Position numbers and translations under genes: made by a program | Notes under the pieces: model-generated | The model's database searches: none | What the model was told of the DNA's origin: nothing | The model's input: the letters and a program-made list of their open reading frames with translations, nothing else | NCBI RefSeq assembly: GCF_024138395.1 | Contig: NZ_JAMYDU010000010.1 | Location: 124,001-188,000 of the forward strand | Direction of reading: 5' to 3' | DNA from: Pseudomonas mandelii | GTDB taxonomy: Bacteria > Pseudomonadota > Gammaproteobacteria > Pseudomonadales > Pseudomonadaceae | Length of the DNA stretch: 64,000 bases | Part shown: piece by piece, positions 31,101-39,182 of the stretch | How positions within the stretch are numbered: position 1 is the first letter of the stretch | Layout: each line of letters begins with the position of its first letter

Positions 31101-32842
31101 ACCAGCCGCCAGAAACTGGACAGTATCGGCAGGGTTCGCGTCAGGTGGGTGGTGAGTCCATAAGCGTTGGCGATCACACTGGCCAGGTAGCGATAGGTCT
31201 CGAAGTTGATTTCCAGCGCGCTGCAAATCTGGTGCACCGTCTGTTGTTCGTCATGCGTGCGCGGCACAACCGCGAAATTTTCGCCATCGATGCGCAACGA
31301 ATCCTCAAACCCGTTCTCGCGGTTATAGACACGGTCAAAGTGCGACGGTTGTCCATCCTGGCCGTATACCGACAAGACATCGATCAACGCGGAGAACTCT
31401 TCGGCCTTGCAGCCGTAAGCATTATTCAACTCCTTGAACAATCCCAGGCAGCGCAGGGTGTTGGCTCTGATCCAGTTCGTCTCCTCTCCGGTACCGCGAC
31501 GCTCGGCATTCATCGCAGCTATCAGCAGTTGATCGACCTCATAACTGGGCAACTGCAACATGCGGTCCAGGCGACACTTGCGATTGATCCGGTCCATGCG
31601 ATGTTCGAACTGAGCGAAACCAACCTCTCCCACATGGTGCAACCGGAACTGGTTCCCAATGCCATCCGGAATCAGTTCTATTGCGGGCGCTTCGGCGCCA
31701 TGGATATACCTCGCCCCGGTTTCTACGCCGGTGACGGGTACATCAGGGTCATCCAGCAGAGGCGCATTGCTCGATAGCGTGGGGGTGAAAGGGCCAATGG
31801 CAAACAGACAATCGACCTCGCGCTGACTCAGGCGCGTCGAATCTTTGAAGACCCACAGTTGGCGCACATTTTGAAGACCGATGGACATGCTGCCAAAGTT
31901 GGTTAAATAAAAATCAGTGGCGGACTGTTGCGGATTCGGATCGACCAGCCGGGTCAGAGGATCCACCCTGAAAAGAATGGAATCGGGGGCATCGGGCTTC
32001 AGCTTGAAGTACGGATCTTCGAGCAACAATGCCAAATGCAGAGGTCCGATGCCGATGTTCAGTTGCATCGCCACCTCGGCGCGCGATCCACGGCCATTCG
32101 CATTCTTGAAATATGGATAATCCTGATCGACCCGACGAACAACGTCGCCCAGCGTGCCGTTTTTGATTGCCGTGGCGGCGACATGGGTGATGCTCTCCCA
32201 GTCGTGGTCATAAGGCAGACTGTTATGAAAACGGATCGTGCGCAAGTACGACTTGACGGTCGAGTCAGTTAGCCTGTAGCGGCTCAGAATCAGCGCTTCA
32301 AGCACCAAGTTGGCGATCTGCAGCCGTGACAGCACCTGGTTGATGGCCTGCTCATCGATCAGCAACGCATCCACATCGGGGCGGCGATCTTGCAGTGGGG
32401 TAAATCTTCCATCTTCCCCCTTGGGCACGATATTTTCTTGCACCCATTCGCGCAGGGCCACCATGTACGCGGTGGTTGAAGCGATGTGTTCGGGACTGCC
32501 CGGCAGAGCGGCGCCGTCGATGTCGGGATTGAATTGCTCCTTGTACGAGGGGAGCGTTACCAGGGTTTTTTCATCGTCTGGAGGCGGTGCAGCGCGCAGG
32601 CTCTGTTCGCGATACAAGCGGGCCACGTACAACGCCATGGCATTGCCGCGCGCCATCAGGGCATGGGCCTCTTTGCGGTCAAGGCCGAGCTGCTGCAACC
32701 CGACAGCACCCAGTTTTATCAGATCGAACACGCTCGGGTTTTGTTCAATGTACCCATCGAAAGGCCGCAATGATTTATCGTTGCGCTCGCCGAGTACGGC
32801 CTTGACCAATTGATGAATCGGGCGATGGTCGGATGCATTCAT
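28172..32842 (-). CDS. Tc toxin A subunit, N-terminal half (VRP1-like; TcaA-like) with Ig-like C-terminal extension
   Basis: This 1556-residue protein is the first gene of the TcA operon. The VRP1/SpvA-like head is clear: LGLDRKEAHALMARGNAMAL, TLPSYKEQFNPDIDG and NANGRGSRAEVAMQLNIGIG are typical TcA segments. The middle ~700 residues are helical shell-like sequence. From about residue 1060 the protein turns beta-rich with Ig-like repeats (for example FFGKPLRGVVLYIGTDLGAV, RTDDQGCAWAQL). It ends in a module LGMEFTP...NGRFQLILMCD shared with the 1180-residue protein. There is no signal peptide. AAGGGAA lies upstream of the ATG at 32842. A candidate lux-type box lies 104 bp upstream of the start. 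An 80-bp gap separates it from the C-half gene, so they should be cotranscribed. Confidence 0.85.
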   Translation of the reverse strand: MNASDHRPIHQLVKAVLGERNDKSLRPFDGYIEQNPSVFDLIKLGAVGLQQLGLDRKEAHALMARGNAMALYVARLYREQSLRAAPPPDDEKTLVTLPSYKEQFNPDIDGAALPGSPEHIASTTAYMVALREWVQENIVPKGEDGRFTPLQDRRPDVDALLIDEQAINQVLSRLQIANLVLEALILSRYRLTDSTVKSYLRTIRFHNSLPYDHDWESITHVAATAIKNGTLGDVVRRVDQDYPYFKNANGRGSRAEVAMQLNIGIGPLHLALLLEDPYFKLKPDAPDSILFRVDPLTRLVDPNPQQSATDFYLTNFGSMSIGLQNVRQLWVFKDSTRLSQREVDCLFAIGPFTPTLSSNAPLLDDPDVPVTGVETGARYIHGAEAPAIELIPDGIGNQFRLHHVGEVGFAQFEHRMDRINRKCRLDRMLQLPSYEVDQLLIAAMNAERRGTGEETNWIRANTLRCLGLFKELNNAYGCKAEEFSALIDVLSVYGQDGQPSHFDRVYNRENGFEDSLRIDGENFAVVPRTHDEQQTVHQICSALEINFETYRYLASVIANAYGLTTHLTRTLPILSSFWRLVWVGRLFGVTPIESTALLQSLGNGDGMVAQLACEPVVSDHGSFDGADALSAIRGLMSCAKWCREYELPPLWLMQNVSPVYVPTVWTESQEQFLRQLRSQASSVLVEPATLLEAGAPLRDSKHVLIDWMQQLSQLVDSQGVVIGSIDETQAQYEARIELVVVDLVATIFSDIEDEPKREPLKNLIVTIVLRCRDEQRVVVEEGLAVYLRLDSLLAAQVLGWAQGHPYEILAKAMPLTPAFTRVGEVPEKPDSFLQMLAELERRGRIAARLELSPAMLKILLTGEQYLWFSLNSPYEISLRTVYYLAFYRRLISRARQPEEKMLDYLTQVNTLPTDMSEDGLLLVRDAAADKLASYLGCGIRHVLECAAHISESGEESDTAPPPILCTLAHLDLLDRTLELARNGMDATAALALGRLYTLDQEPAYAAAAQNALESLARFNAMSTPQDSAEVGQSFTSRCVVDNPILIANVSQEVATYRITLTDFFGKPLRGVVLYIGTDLGAVLTPEVRTDDQGCAWAQLQAGKWMGTAHLHYRVPLYEPVYAPSVLIDCDEPSLQFNPQLGGLPPKDAVLAGRLWAQEIYAVLSDAYGNRGANRQVAWSTTVGEIRPAETYTDKDGVSRVWISSLSPGDAFVTISNVEGSHSYKWNRPIVFDNIPRIFDAPAVLTPALINQALRLNCQVVGLDDLPVEGETVVWSTSANDEQEEIPSDDEGFSEFTVVNPPKGPLVVYAKLGTAPAVEVSIYVADDAVIQSYSAVTRFPVAGAERLTLLWVDVTEGASDTDMPVPRYPVKWKDDSRPDEDQTFPTDAQGRSVYAFKSDATGVFTVTAELELHPSVSQTFELTVVETFIWKVELCISVGNIYECEEIIPGMDELILYRDAKYWLKISTPHIDKLQGRRVSLGWSSEYSTRALGMEFTPTLGTELVATNGSFEVAIDTRDKRNGRFQLILMCDALNESLVLEGTLTKRPFTRRLPSRR

Positions 32843-32945
32843 TGCGCTATGTTCCCTTCAGGCAAAACCAGAGCCGAATCCCGTGAGCAGGTTGGCGGTT
32901 GCTTGCGTCAGGATGATTTAGCGCCTGCTGACGATGGCAGGTCTA

Positions 32946-32961
32946 CTGTCATATCTGACAG
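32946..32961 (-). promoter_or_regulatory. lux-box-like operator of the TcA operon
   Basis: Read on the reverse strand this is CTGTCAGATATGACAG, a CT-N12-AG dyad with perfect CTGTCA/TGACAG half-sites, flanked by AC and TAGAC. The same 16-mer with one base changed, and the same TAGAC flank, occurs at 42281. A candidate -10 (CTAAAT, about 32921-32916) lies 24 bp downstream, as expected when a LuxR-type activator binds near -42. The start codon is 104 bp from the box. Confidence 0.7.
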
Positions 32962-33014
32962 GTTTGATGACCGCTGATCGGAAAACGCAGTCATGCAGGC
33001 CATTTCGAAGCGGG

Positions 33015-33039
33015 AAAAAAAGGCCCTCAAAAGAAGGCC
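33015..33039 (-). terminator. Terminator of the Ig-repeat gene
   Basis: On the reverse strand GGCCTTC-TTTT-GAGGGCC forms a seven-pair stem followed by seven T. It lies 18 bp after the stop of the 1333-residue gene and before the TcA operon promoter, so the two are separate transcription units. Confidence 0.8.
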
Positions 33040-33056
33040 AATGCAGGAGCGGGGGC

Positions 33057-36000
33057 TTAGCCCACATCGATCACGTTCAATACAAGACCAGCCATCCAGC
33101 CAGAGGCGTTGCCGTTCTTGTATGCCTTGCCTGACAAGCTGATTTCCGGCAACGGTAGATCATTGACCACGATCACCCATTGCCCTTGCTCATCCGTTAT
33201 CCCCTTGCCCCAAAGCTTGCCGGCATTGCCTGATGTGACCAACTGCACTTCCGCCCCAGGCAGTGCGGCTCCGCGGATAACCGTATGCGGTGAAACGAAG
33301 GCGTTCTGTGCCGGGTGGGTGAACACGGGATTGTCGATCCTGTCTGCCACCTTGAAGGTGATTTCGGCGCCCGACCAAGCCGAGAGCTGGCCGTCCATGT
33401 TCTGCTGAGCAGCAATCTGATGCGCAGCTTCCTGAACGGGCAATTCAACCTGACTTCGAACCGACCAGCGACCTTGGGCATTTACCCTCGTCGTGGCATA
33501 GACTTCATCGCTTGAATGTCGGTAAACCTTGAGTTCTGCACCCGGCACGCCCGTGCCACTGAATAGCGGTAAGCGCTCCAGTACCTGAGTTGCATCGTTC
33601 AACGGTTTTCCAATGACCGGTTTTTCGAAATTGGCGGCAACCTGCGCCACGACAACGGAGCGGTTGGGCAGCAGCCACTGCGAGGTGGCACCGTCGCGGC
33701 TTTGACGAACCGAATAGGCATAGGCATTCGCTGCAACCGGCAGCTCGATCTGCGAGCGCAATGCCCAGCGTCCGTCACGATAGACCAACACGCGGCCCAA
33801 TACCGTGGACATATCATTGGTTTTCACAATCAAAACTTCGGCCCCCGGCTCTCCCGTCCCCGAAAACATTGGCCACCGCCCGACCTCCTGGCCCATGAGC
33901 GGGTAATCTACCGTGGGGGCGTCAAAATCGCTGGCCTTGCGCTCCACCATAAAGCGCCCGCTCTTGGCCCACTCTGAACGCACGCCCTCTACCGTCTGAC
34001 GAACCACCACTCGCGCCGCGCCGACGGGCAGGTCCTTGTTACCCGTCACTGCCCATCGACCATTGGCATCCGCCTCCACCGGCGGGGCAAGGACCTCGTC
34101 GGTATTGAACCAGGTGGCCACGGCGACGGTTGCCCCGGGCGTGGCAATCCCGCTGAACAGTGGCCGGACGCCCACCCAGTCGCCCGGCAGAGGTTCGGTG
34201 ATTTGCGGGGCAGCGCCGAGCAAGGAAAAAATCCGAATGTCGGATGCCGAGGAATCCAGCCCCGCACCCGCCCGCGCAAACGCCCTCATACCATCGCCGG
34301 CAAGCATGTTGTGCCCAAAGCGCCCCGACCAGGTGCCATCCTCCGTGACAAGCAGGGAAGCGAAGTTATAAGGATTGCCCGTTCTTTGGAGAATCACCTC
34401 ATCGCCGACATGGCCATGCCCGGAAATCCTCAAGTAACGGCCCAGCGCCTCACCGTCGCGTGGCGTATCGATCACCGGCACCGCCGGCACCACGGTGATC
34501 ACACGCTCGGCCGGCTCACTGGTGAAGGTTTTTTGCTGCAGCCTCGCCTCTATCGTGACGGGCCCGCCAGCGTCCAGCGTTACCCTCGCCTCCCAGGTGC
34601 CGTTCTCATTTACCGCAATGTCTTTGAGGAAGGGCTGGGGCTGACCTTTGATCGACAACGCGACAAAGCCGGGATAATTCGCCGTTCCGCAAAACATTGA
34701 GGTACGGGCCGGCCTGCCGTTTGGCTCCGGCAGCGTTATTCCGGGCTTCGGCACGCGAACCTTCACAGTCTGCGCTGCAGTCGGGTCGGATTTGTTATCA
34801 CTGAATTGAGCGTCCTGTTGAATGGCATAAATAGTCAGGTGGGCCGGGGCCTGCTCAGCCAGCGTCATCGTCCATCTACGGTCAGCAAGCACCTGATTGC
34901 TTCCCAATGCCAGATGAGTGGCTTGCGAATAAATAACCACCCAGCAACCCGGGAAACCTGTCCCCTCAATGACCGGAACAAGATCGACCTCGGCATTGCC
35001 AGCCGTTGTGATAATCGGTACCGGGGATTTAACCGTAAACGATCGCGAGCCCGGTGCAGACGGCAACCCGCCGCCGAAAGCCGCTGTGGCCGTGAGGGTA
35101 TAGGTGCCCGGCGCCCAGTCTTCGTCGGCATTCAGGGTAAACGTGCCGAGCGTGGCCGTCAGCGGTACATCGGGTTTTTCCGGAATCTTCAAAACGATGG
35201 CCGACTCCGGCCAGGCACTGCCGGAAATCTGCGGGCGCTGCCCGCTGGGGACATTCGAAGGCGGATTGATGAATTCGGGGGGAGGCGAAGGGATGGTCAT
35301 TGTTGCAATTTTGGCACTGTCGCCGGACCACCGATGGTTCACCCATTGCCGAGCAGTCAGGTCGGAGTAAACGCCAGGTGCAAGATCGGCAGTTGCAGAG
35401 ATGCTCCAGCCGAGGTTGGTCTGCACGGTGGTCTGTGGCACGCCGGCCAGGGCGCTACCATTATTGTAAATGCCGATCTTGACCTCATACGTGCCCCACT
35501 GACGCCCTCTGCCGGAAAAGGTGGCCCTCTGCCCGTAGACGGTGGCGATGACGTTCGTCGGTGGGGGCGTGGGGATGCTGACCGAGACTTCATTGGCCCA
35601 ACCGGAATTATAGATACGCCCGCTGCCACCATCGGAAACGCTTTGCCGACCGGTCAATCGATGGGTGGCGGGCACTAAATCAGTCGGTAGATCCTTCGTC
35701 CAAATCCCCATGGAAGAAACGGATGTATCAAGATAAGGAGTTTCATTGTTAGAGAAATGAATATCCATTCGGGCACCGTTGTCGCCGGTGCCATGTAGCT
35801 CAACACCGTCCCCTTTTGGCCTGGATAACAGGGTCGGTTTGGCCGGCCGCACAAGCAAGGTGAATGGCGAACTACCTACTGAAGTCACGTCCAGATAGGT
35901 GTGGGTGCCGACAATCGAATGCGGGCCCGGCGTCAAGGTGACTGATGTGGACCACCTACCGGTCTCGTAAATGACCGAAGTGCTGCCCAAGTCAGCGTTT

Positions 36001-37058
36001 GTGGTTTCCGAACGTAATCTGACAGAGTTCCCCCAACGGTGCGCAGGGGCCGCCCCTTCAAACGTCGAGGTCCCCTCCACGGTGTGCAACGAACCGGGTG
36101 TTGTAATTCGAGGAGGGCCAACAAGATAAAACTCGCGATCTGCCCCCCACGCAGTGGTGACTCCCTGATAGGTCTGTCTGGCCACAATGGAGTGGGGCCC
36201 CGGCGCAAACGTATGGAGACTGGTTGCGCTCCACGTTCCATCGCCCTTTACCGTCTCGTCGACTACGACTGGCGTACCAGAGTTCGATACGTAAACAGTA
36301 ATTTGGGCTCCCGGATGTGCCCCCGAGCCGCTGATCACGGGGCGCTGAGCAGCAGTTGGCGGATTAGAGATCGGCAGGGTAATGGAGGGAGGGGCTAGAA
36401 CCGTGTAAGTCTTTCTCTCAGTGTATCGGCCATGTGTCCCGGCAACGTCTTCACGGATTTGCAAGTCGTGCACGCCTTGGCGAACGCTCGGCAACAGCCT
36501 GCAGTCCATCCACATGTCCGCATTAGGGCTCATGATCGGGACGCTCTGCGGCACGGTCGTGCCGTAACGCACAAGCGTGATGGTGCTACCTGCACGGGCC
36601 CATACCTTAATTTGCGTGGTTACCACTGCGGGGTTATCGAAATAAGCAGGCTTTCTCACCCAAATATGCTGCGCCGTCCAAGGGGCCTCTTCGTCACCTT
36701 TATGCCATTTAGCGTCAAGTCTCGCCCTACCTTCCACGATTCCCGCATTAATTTGAATAGTGTTCCATTTAACAGCTTCGAACCACGCGCCATGAAGGAT
36801 TCTCCGGTAAGCGCTTGGATTGTTTACAGAGTGGAAATCCAACCAAACCTGATGGCTTTCTCCTGAATAGGCCGGAACATTGAACGTAAGCGGCATCATC
36901 GACCAGACGAGTAATGTCCTATTCCTTTGGGGAAACTCGATAGGCTTCCAACCCCGAATTTCCGAGTTCGCATCTGCGGACTCTAGAGGCGGCTCAGGCT
37001 CCTCGGGAATGGAAGTGCCCTGTGACAAACTGATTGTCGTGTGTTTATCTTCTGGCAT
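33057..37058 (-). CDS. Multi-Ig-repeat protein beside the Tc operon (1333 aa)
   Basis: This protein starts MPEDKHTTISLSQGTSIPEE at 37058 with AGGAG eight bases upstream. It has no signal peptide or membrane segment. After a unique ~225-residue N-terminal region come about twelve Ig-like repeats of 85-95 residues. Each opens with a proline-led strand, then a core of pattern FSGTGxPGAEVxV, then G-x-W, then a Gln-rich strand (ARQ/VRQ). Examples are RPVISGSGAHPGAQITV, RPLFSGIATPGATVAV, WPMFSGTGEPGAEVLI and LPLFSGTGVPGAELKV. This resembles bacterial Ig-like adhesin repeats. It has its own upstream lux-type box and its own terminator. Role unknown; a surface or toxin-associated binding protein is a reasonable guess, supported by the shared operator and adjacency to TcA genes. 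Confidence 0.8.
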   Translation of the reverse strand: MPEDKHTTISLSQGTSIPEEPEPPLESADANSEIRGWKPIEFPQRNRTLLVWSMMPLTFNVPAYSGESHQVWLDFHSVNNPSAYRRILHGAWFEAVKWNTIQINAGIVEGRARLDAKWHKGDEEAPWTAQHIWVRKPAYFDNPAVVTTQIKVWARAGSTITLVRYGTTVPQSVPIMSPNADMWMDCRLLPSVRQGVHDLQIREDVAGTHGRYTERKTYTVLAPPSITLPISNPPTAAQRPVISGSGAHPGAQITVYVSNSGTPVVVDETVKGDGTWSATSLHTFAPGPHSIVARQTYQGVTTAWGADREFYLVGPPRITTPGSLHTVEGTSTFEGAAPAHRWGNSVRLRSETTNADLGSTSVIYETGRWSTSVTLTPGPHSIVGTHTYLDVTSVGSSPFTLLVRPAKPTLLSRPKGDGVELHGTGDNGARMDIHFSNNETPYLDTSVSSMGIWTKDLPTDLVPATHRLTGRQSVSDGGSGRIYNSGWANEVSVSIPTPPPTNVIATVYGQRATFSGRGRQWGTYEVKIGIYNNGSALAGVPQTTVQTNLGWSISATADLAPGVYSDLTARQWVNHRWSGDSAKIATMTIPSPPPEFINPPSNVPSGQRPQISGSAWPESAIVLKIPEKPDVPLTATLGTFTLNADEDWAPGTYTLTATAAFGGGLPSAPGSRSFTVKSPVPIITTAGNAEVDLVPVIEGTGFPGCWVVIYSQATHLALGSNQVLADRRWTMTLAEQAPAHLTIYAIQQDAQFSDNKSDPTAAQTVKVRVPKPGITLPEPNGRPARTSMFCGTANYPGFVALSIKGQPQPFLKDIAVNENGTWEARVTLDAGGPVTIEARLQQKTFTSEPAERVITVVPAVPVIDTPRDGEALGRYLRISGHGHVGDEVILQRTGNPYNFASLLVTEDGTWSGRFGHNMLAGDGMRAFARAGAGLDSSASDIRIFSLLGAAPQITEPLPGDWVGVRPLFSGIATPGATVAVATWFNTDEVLAPPVEADANGRWAVTGNKDLPVGAARVVVRQTVEGVRSEWAKSGRFMVERKASDFDAPTVDYPLMGQEVGRWPMFSGTGEPGAEVLIVKTNDMSTVLGRVLVYRDGRWALRSQIELPVAANAYAYSVRQSRDGATSQWLLPNRSVVVAQVAANFEKPVIGKPLNDATQVLERLPLFSGTGVPGAELKVYRHSSDEVYATTRVNAQGRWSVRSQVELPVQEAAHQIAAQQNMDGQLSAWSGAEITFKVADRIDNPVFTHPAQNAFVSPHTVIRGAALPGAEVQLVTSGNAGKLWGKGITDEQGQWVIVVNDLPLPEISLSGKAYKNGNASGWMAGLVLNVIDVG

Positions 37059-37127
37059 GGTTGCACTCCTGCTGTGGACTTCGTCCCGATAAGACCCTTT
37101 GTACTAAACAGGCAAGTGCGCCCACAC

Positions 37128-37143
37128 CTGTAAAATCTGACAG
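37128..37143 (-). promoter_or_regulatory. lux-box-like operator of the Ig-repeat gene
   Basis: On the reverse strand CTGTCAGATTTTACAG, one mismatch from a perfect dyad and with CT-N12-AG spacing, followed by GT. A candidate -10 (TTTAGT/TAGTAC, about 37108-37101) lies 20-22 bp downstream. The ATG at 37058 is 70 bp away. Confidence 0.6.
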
Positions 37144-37324
37144 TCCCGACGAGCGGTAACTTATCCCACATCCAAGTACGGCGGCGTCCTTCAGCCGCCA
37201 TCACATGGCTACAGCGGCTTGCGCCGTTGCCTACACATCACTCAGAATCCGCCGGCTTGTGCACCTTGGCGTTGCCCCGTAACTTGATCCACGTCGCTGC
37301 CAATCAGCGATCGGGTTTAGTCGC

Positions 37325-37494
37325 CCGGAGGTGATATGAATGTGTATAAGCGTCATACAGTCGGGTAATCCCTATCCCCGCACTTGATGGTGGCTGTGCG
37401 CAGGGCGCCCTCGGGCGCGCCGGTTTTTCATATCTCCTCCCGGTCGACTAACCTGCGTACAGCCGCCACCCTTCGTTTAGTCGCGAGCCGGTGG
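37325..37494 (+). promoter_or_regulatory. Structured leader with short upstream reading frame before the DUF6124 gene
   Basis: Three nested pairings are visible. CCGGAGGTGATATGA (37325-37339) pairs with TCATATCTCCTCCCGG (37428-37443). GGTGGCTGTGCGCAGG (37389-37404) pairs with CCTGCGTACAGCCGCCACC (37452-37470). GGCGC/GCGCC forms an inner hairpin near 37404-37421. CCACC at 37466 could alternatively pair with GGTGG at 37490, just before the AAGGAG of the downstream gene. GGAGG plus ATG at 37336 opens a 10-codon frame (MNVYKRHTVG), whose ribosome site would be hidden by the first pairing. I recall similar leaders ahead of DUF6124/DUF3077 genes in other Pseudomonas, but cannot confirm that here. 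Confidence 0.45.
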
Positions 37495-37517
37495 TAGCTC
37501 CAACAAGGAGATTTACC

Positions 37518-37896
37518 ATGTTCAAAGCCACACCCAATCCACCACCCGAAACCGACCCGGTTTCCCCCTACGCCACCCTCGATTCAAAAAAAAAATCTCC
37601 ACGCCGCCGCCAAAAAGGCCCTCGACCATTACCTCAAACCCGACATCGAATCGCTGCGCTCACCCCAGGACCGTGCCATGAAAATGTTCACCGTCGTAGC
37701 TGATGCAAATCCCGAAGCCCTCGTCATCCAGACCTACGAAACCTTTTCTTCGGTCAGCATTCTGCTACTCGACCTGGCGGAAAGCCTGGAAGACAAACAG
37801 CGGCATCTTGCGATGGCGATTTATCAGATGAGTGAGATGGGGTTGATGCTGGCGGAGAGGTCGCTGGATAACGAGCGGGCGATTAAGCCGGCCTAG
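37518..37896 (+). pseudogene. DUF6124-family small protein, frameshifted at an A10 run
   Basis: The gene starts ATG at 37518 after AAGGAG (MFKATPNPPPETDPVSPYAT, then LDSKK), a typical N-terminus of the Pseudomonas DUF6124 family. At an A10 run (37586-37595) the frame is lost. Removing one A restores NLHAAAKKALDHYLKPDIES and continues through MKMFTVVADANPEALVIQTY to the stop at 37896. As written, the upstream frame continues only as KSPRRRQKGP... and the intact downstream part begins at ATG 37678 (72 residues). Either it is a real frameshift, a sequencing error in the homopolymer, or a site of polymerase slippage that still yields some full-length protein. Function of the family is unknown. 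Confidence 0.7.
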
Positions 37897-37927
37897 CTTT
37901 TAAGTATTGGCCGTCTGGTCTGACGCC

Positions 37928-38017
37928 ATCGCGGGCAAGCCCGCTCCCACAGGGATCTTCGGTGAACACACAATAAGTGAACACCGCCGAAACTGTGGGA
38001 GCGAGCCTGCTCGCGAT
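37928..38017. repeat. REP-like palindrome pair
   Basis: Imperfect arms ATCGCGGGCAAGCCCGCTCC... (37928-37952) and ...GGAGCGAGCCTGCTCGCGAT (37993-38017) lie between the convergent DUF6124 and PilZ genes. It is the CCCGCTCCCACAG subtype of the Pseudomonas repeat. Confidence 0.85.
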
Positions 38018-38043
38018 AGCAATAGTGAAAGCGCCGCAGCCCC

Positions 38044-38403
38044 TCAGGCCGAAGCAGGCAACGGCTGAAAACTGAAGTACTGCTTCAGTGCCTCGATCAA
38101 TTGCTCATACTCCGGCGGTGCCCGTTGCAGGCTGAAGCCGGCGTCATAGTGATGGGGGGTTGCGTCTTCGTGGCACCACAGGCAGCAGGCATTGAGGTCG
38201 ATCACTTGCTGACAATGGCTATCCATAGGGATTTTCAGGCGCAGATTAAAATCGGCGCCCACCATCATCGGCAACTGGCTGATCAACATCAGCCCGTCCT
38301 GGGACAGATTGCCCAGAAAGCCAATGGGCTTGTCGGTGACGCTGTTGAACACTTTGAGAAAATACGGCAGTTGATGCCGCTCGATCCGGCGGTCAGTGAA
38401 CAT
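38044..38403 (-). CDS. PilZ domain protein (c-di-GMP receptor candidate)
   Basis: This PilZ-domain protein of about 119 residues starts MFTDRRIERHQLPYFLKVFN. The c-di-GMP-binding motifs are present: the basic RRIER cluster at the N-terminus and NLSQDG, fitting [D/N]xSxxG. A longer frame from 38520 would add 39 residues; GCGGATGA stands before that ATG, so the longer form cannot be excluded. I prefer the start that puts the PilZ domain at the N-terminus. A sadC-like cyclase lies 7 kb away. The target of this receptor is not evident from context. Confidence 0.78.
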   Translation of the reverse strand: MFTDRRIERHQLPYFLKVFNSVTDKPIGFLGNLSQDGLMLISQLPMMVGADFNLRLKIPMDSHCQQVIDLNACCLWCHEDATPHHYDAGFSLQRAPPEYEQLIEALKQYFSFQPLPASA

Positions 38404-38634
38404 GCTGATTTCGCTATGCAAGGCCCTTAAGCAGGGCCGCACTAATGCTTCGGAACGGGCCTGCCCTATTGCTTCATAGGCATAAGCCGCGCTCTCCCCG
38501 ATCCTGGTGCGACAGTCCATTCATCCGCTGTCGCTTACTGCTGCCGATCACAGGTGTTACCTCGATTAGAAGCAAGGCTCTAAGTCGATTTATTCGACTA
38601 TAGCTCACCGCCGCCGGTCAGCCAGCCGCTTCAA

Positions 38635-39009
38635 TCAGAACCGGGTCGGGCGCACGGCCGCCGCGCTGCGGGTCGGGTAATGCCCCAGGCTCTGCAAGGT
38701 TTCCAGACGGGCACGGGCGCGGTAGGCGTATTCGCTTTGCGGGTATGAGGCGATGATGAACTGGTAAGTCTGCGCCGCATCGATAAACATTTTCTGCCGC
38801 TCAAGACACTGGGCGCGCATCATCGACACTTCCGGCCACACATAAGGCCGCGCCTGGCTTGCGCGCTCGACCTTGGACAACTCAAGCATCACCTGCTCGC
38901 AATTACCACGGTCATAGGCGCTGTAGGCATTATTCAAATGATGGTTCATCGACCAACGGGTGCAGCCCACAACACTGAGGGCAAGGACGGCAATGAGCAC
39001 GAATCGCAT
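38635..39009 (-). CDS. Small TPR-type lipoprotein
   Basis: This 124-residue protein starts MRFVLIAVLALSVVGCTRWS, a signal peptide with lipobox VVGC, so it should be lipidated at Cys16. Two TPR-like helical pairs follow (AYSAYDRGNCEQVMLELSKV; AQTYQFIIASYPQSEYAYRA). The second resembles the outer-membrane lipoprotein TPR of BamD/YbgF type, but the protein is much shorter. GGAGATC precedes the ATG. It is divergent from pyk. A scaffold role at the outer membrane is plausible; function unknown. Confidence 0.8.
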   Translation of the reverse strand: MRFVLIAVLALSVVGCTRWSMNHHLNNAYSAYDRGNCEQVMLELSKVERASQARPYVWPEVSMMRAQCLERQKMFIDAAQTYQFIIASYPQSEYAYRARARLETLQSLGHYPTRSAAAVRPTRF

Positions 39010-39182
39010 GGGGGATCTCCTGTCTTGAGCTCTGTATCGACCCGTTGGCGGAAATCTTCAGGCTGGCTTGCTGCAAAGTTGTCGGGGTTCAATAAAGAAA
39101 GCAATAAGTAGTGCAAACGAACAATGACTACACCCAAAGACCATAGTAGCCTCTGCTAGCGCTTGAACTCAGGAGTCTTTGC

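Noticed and set aside
20005..37058. A prophage or tailocin origin for the large reverse-strand block
   Set aside because: No capsid, tail, integrase or lysis genes are readable; the sequences match Tc toxin subunits and Ig-repeat proteins.
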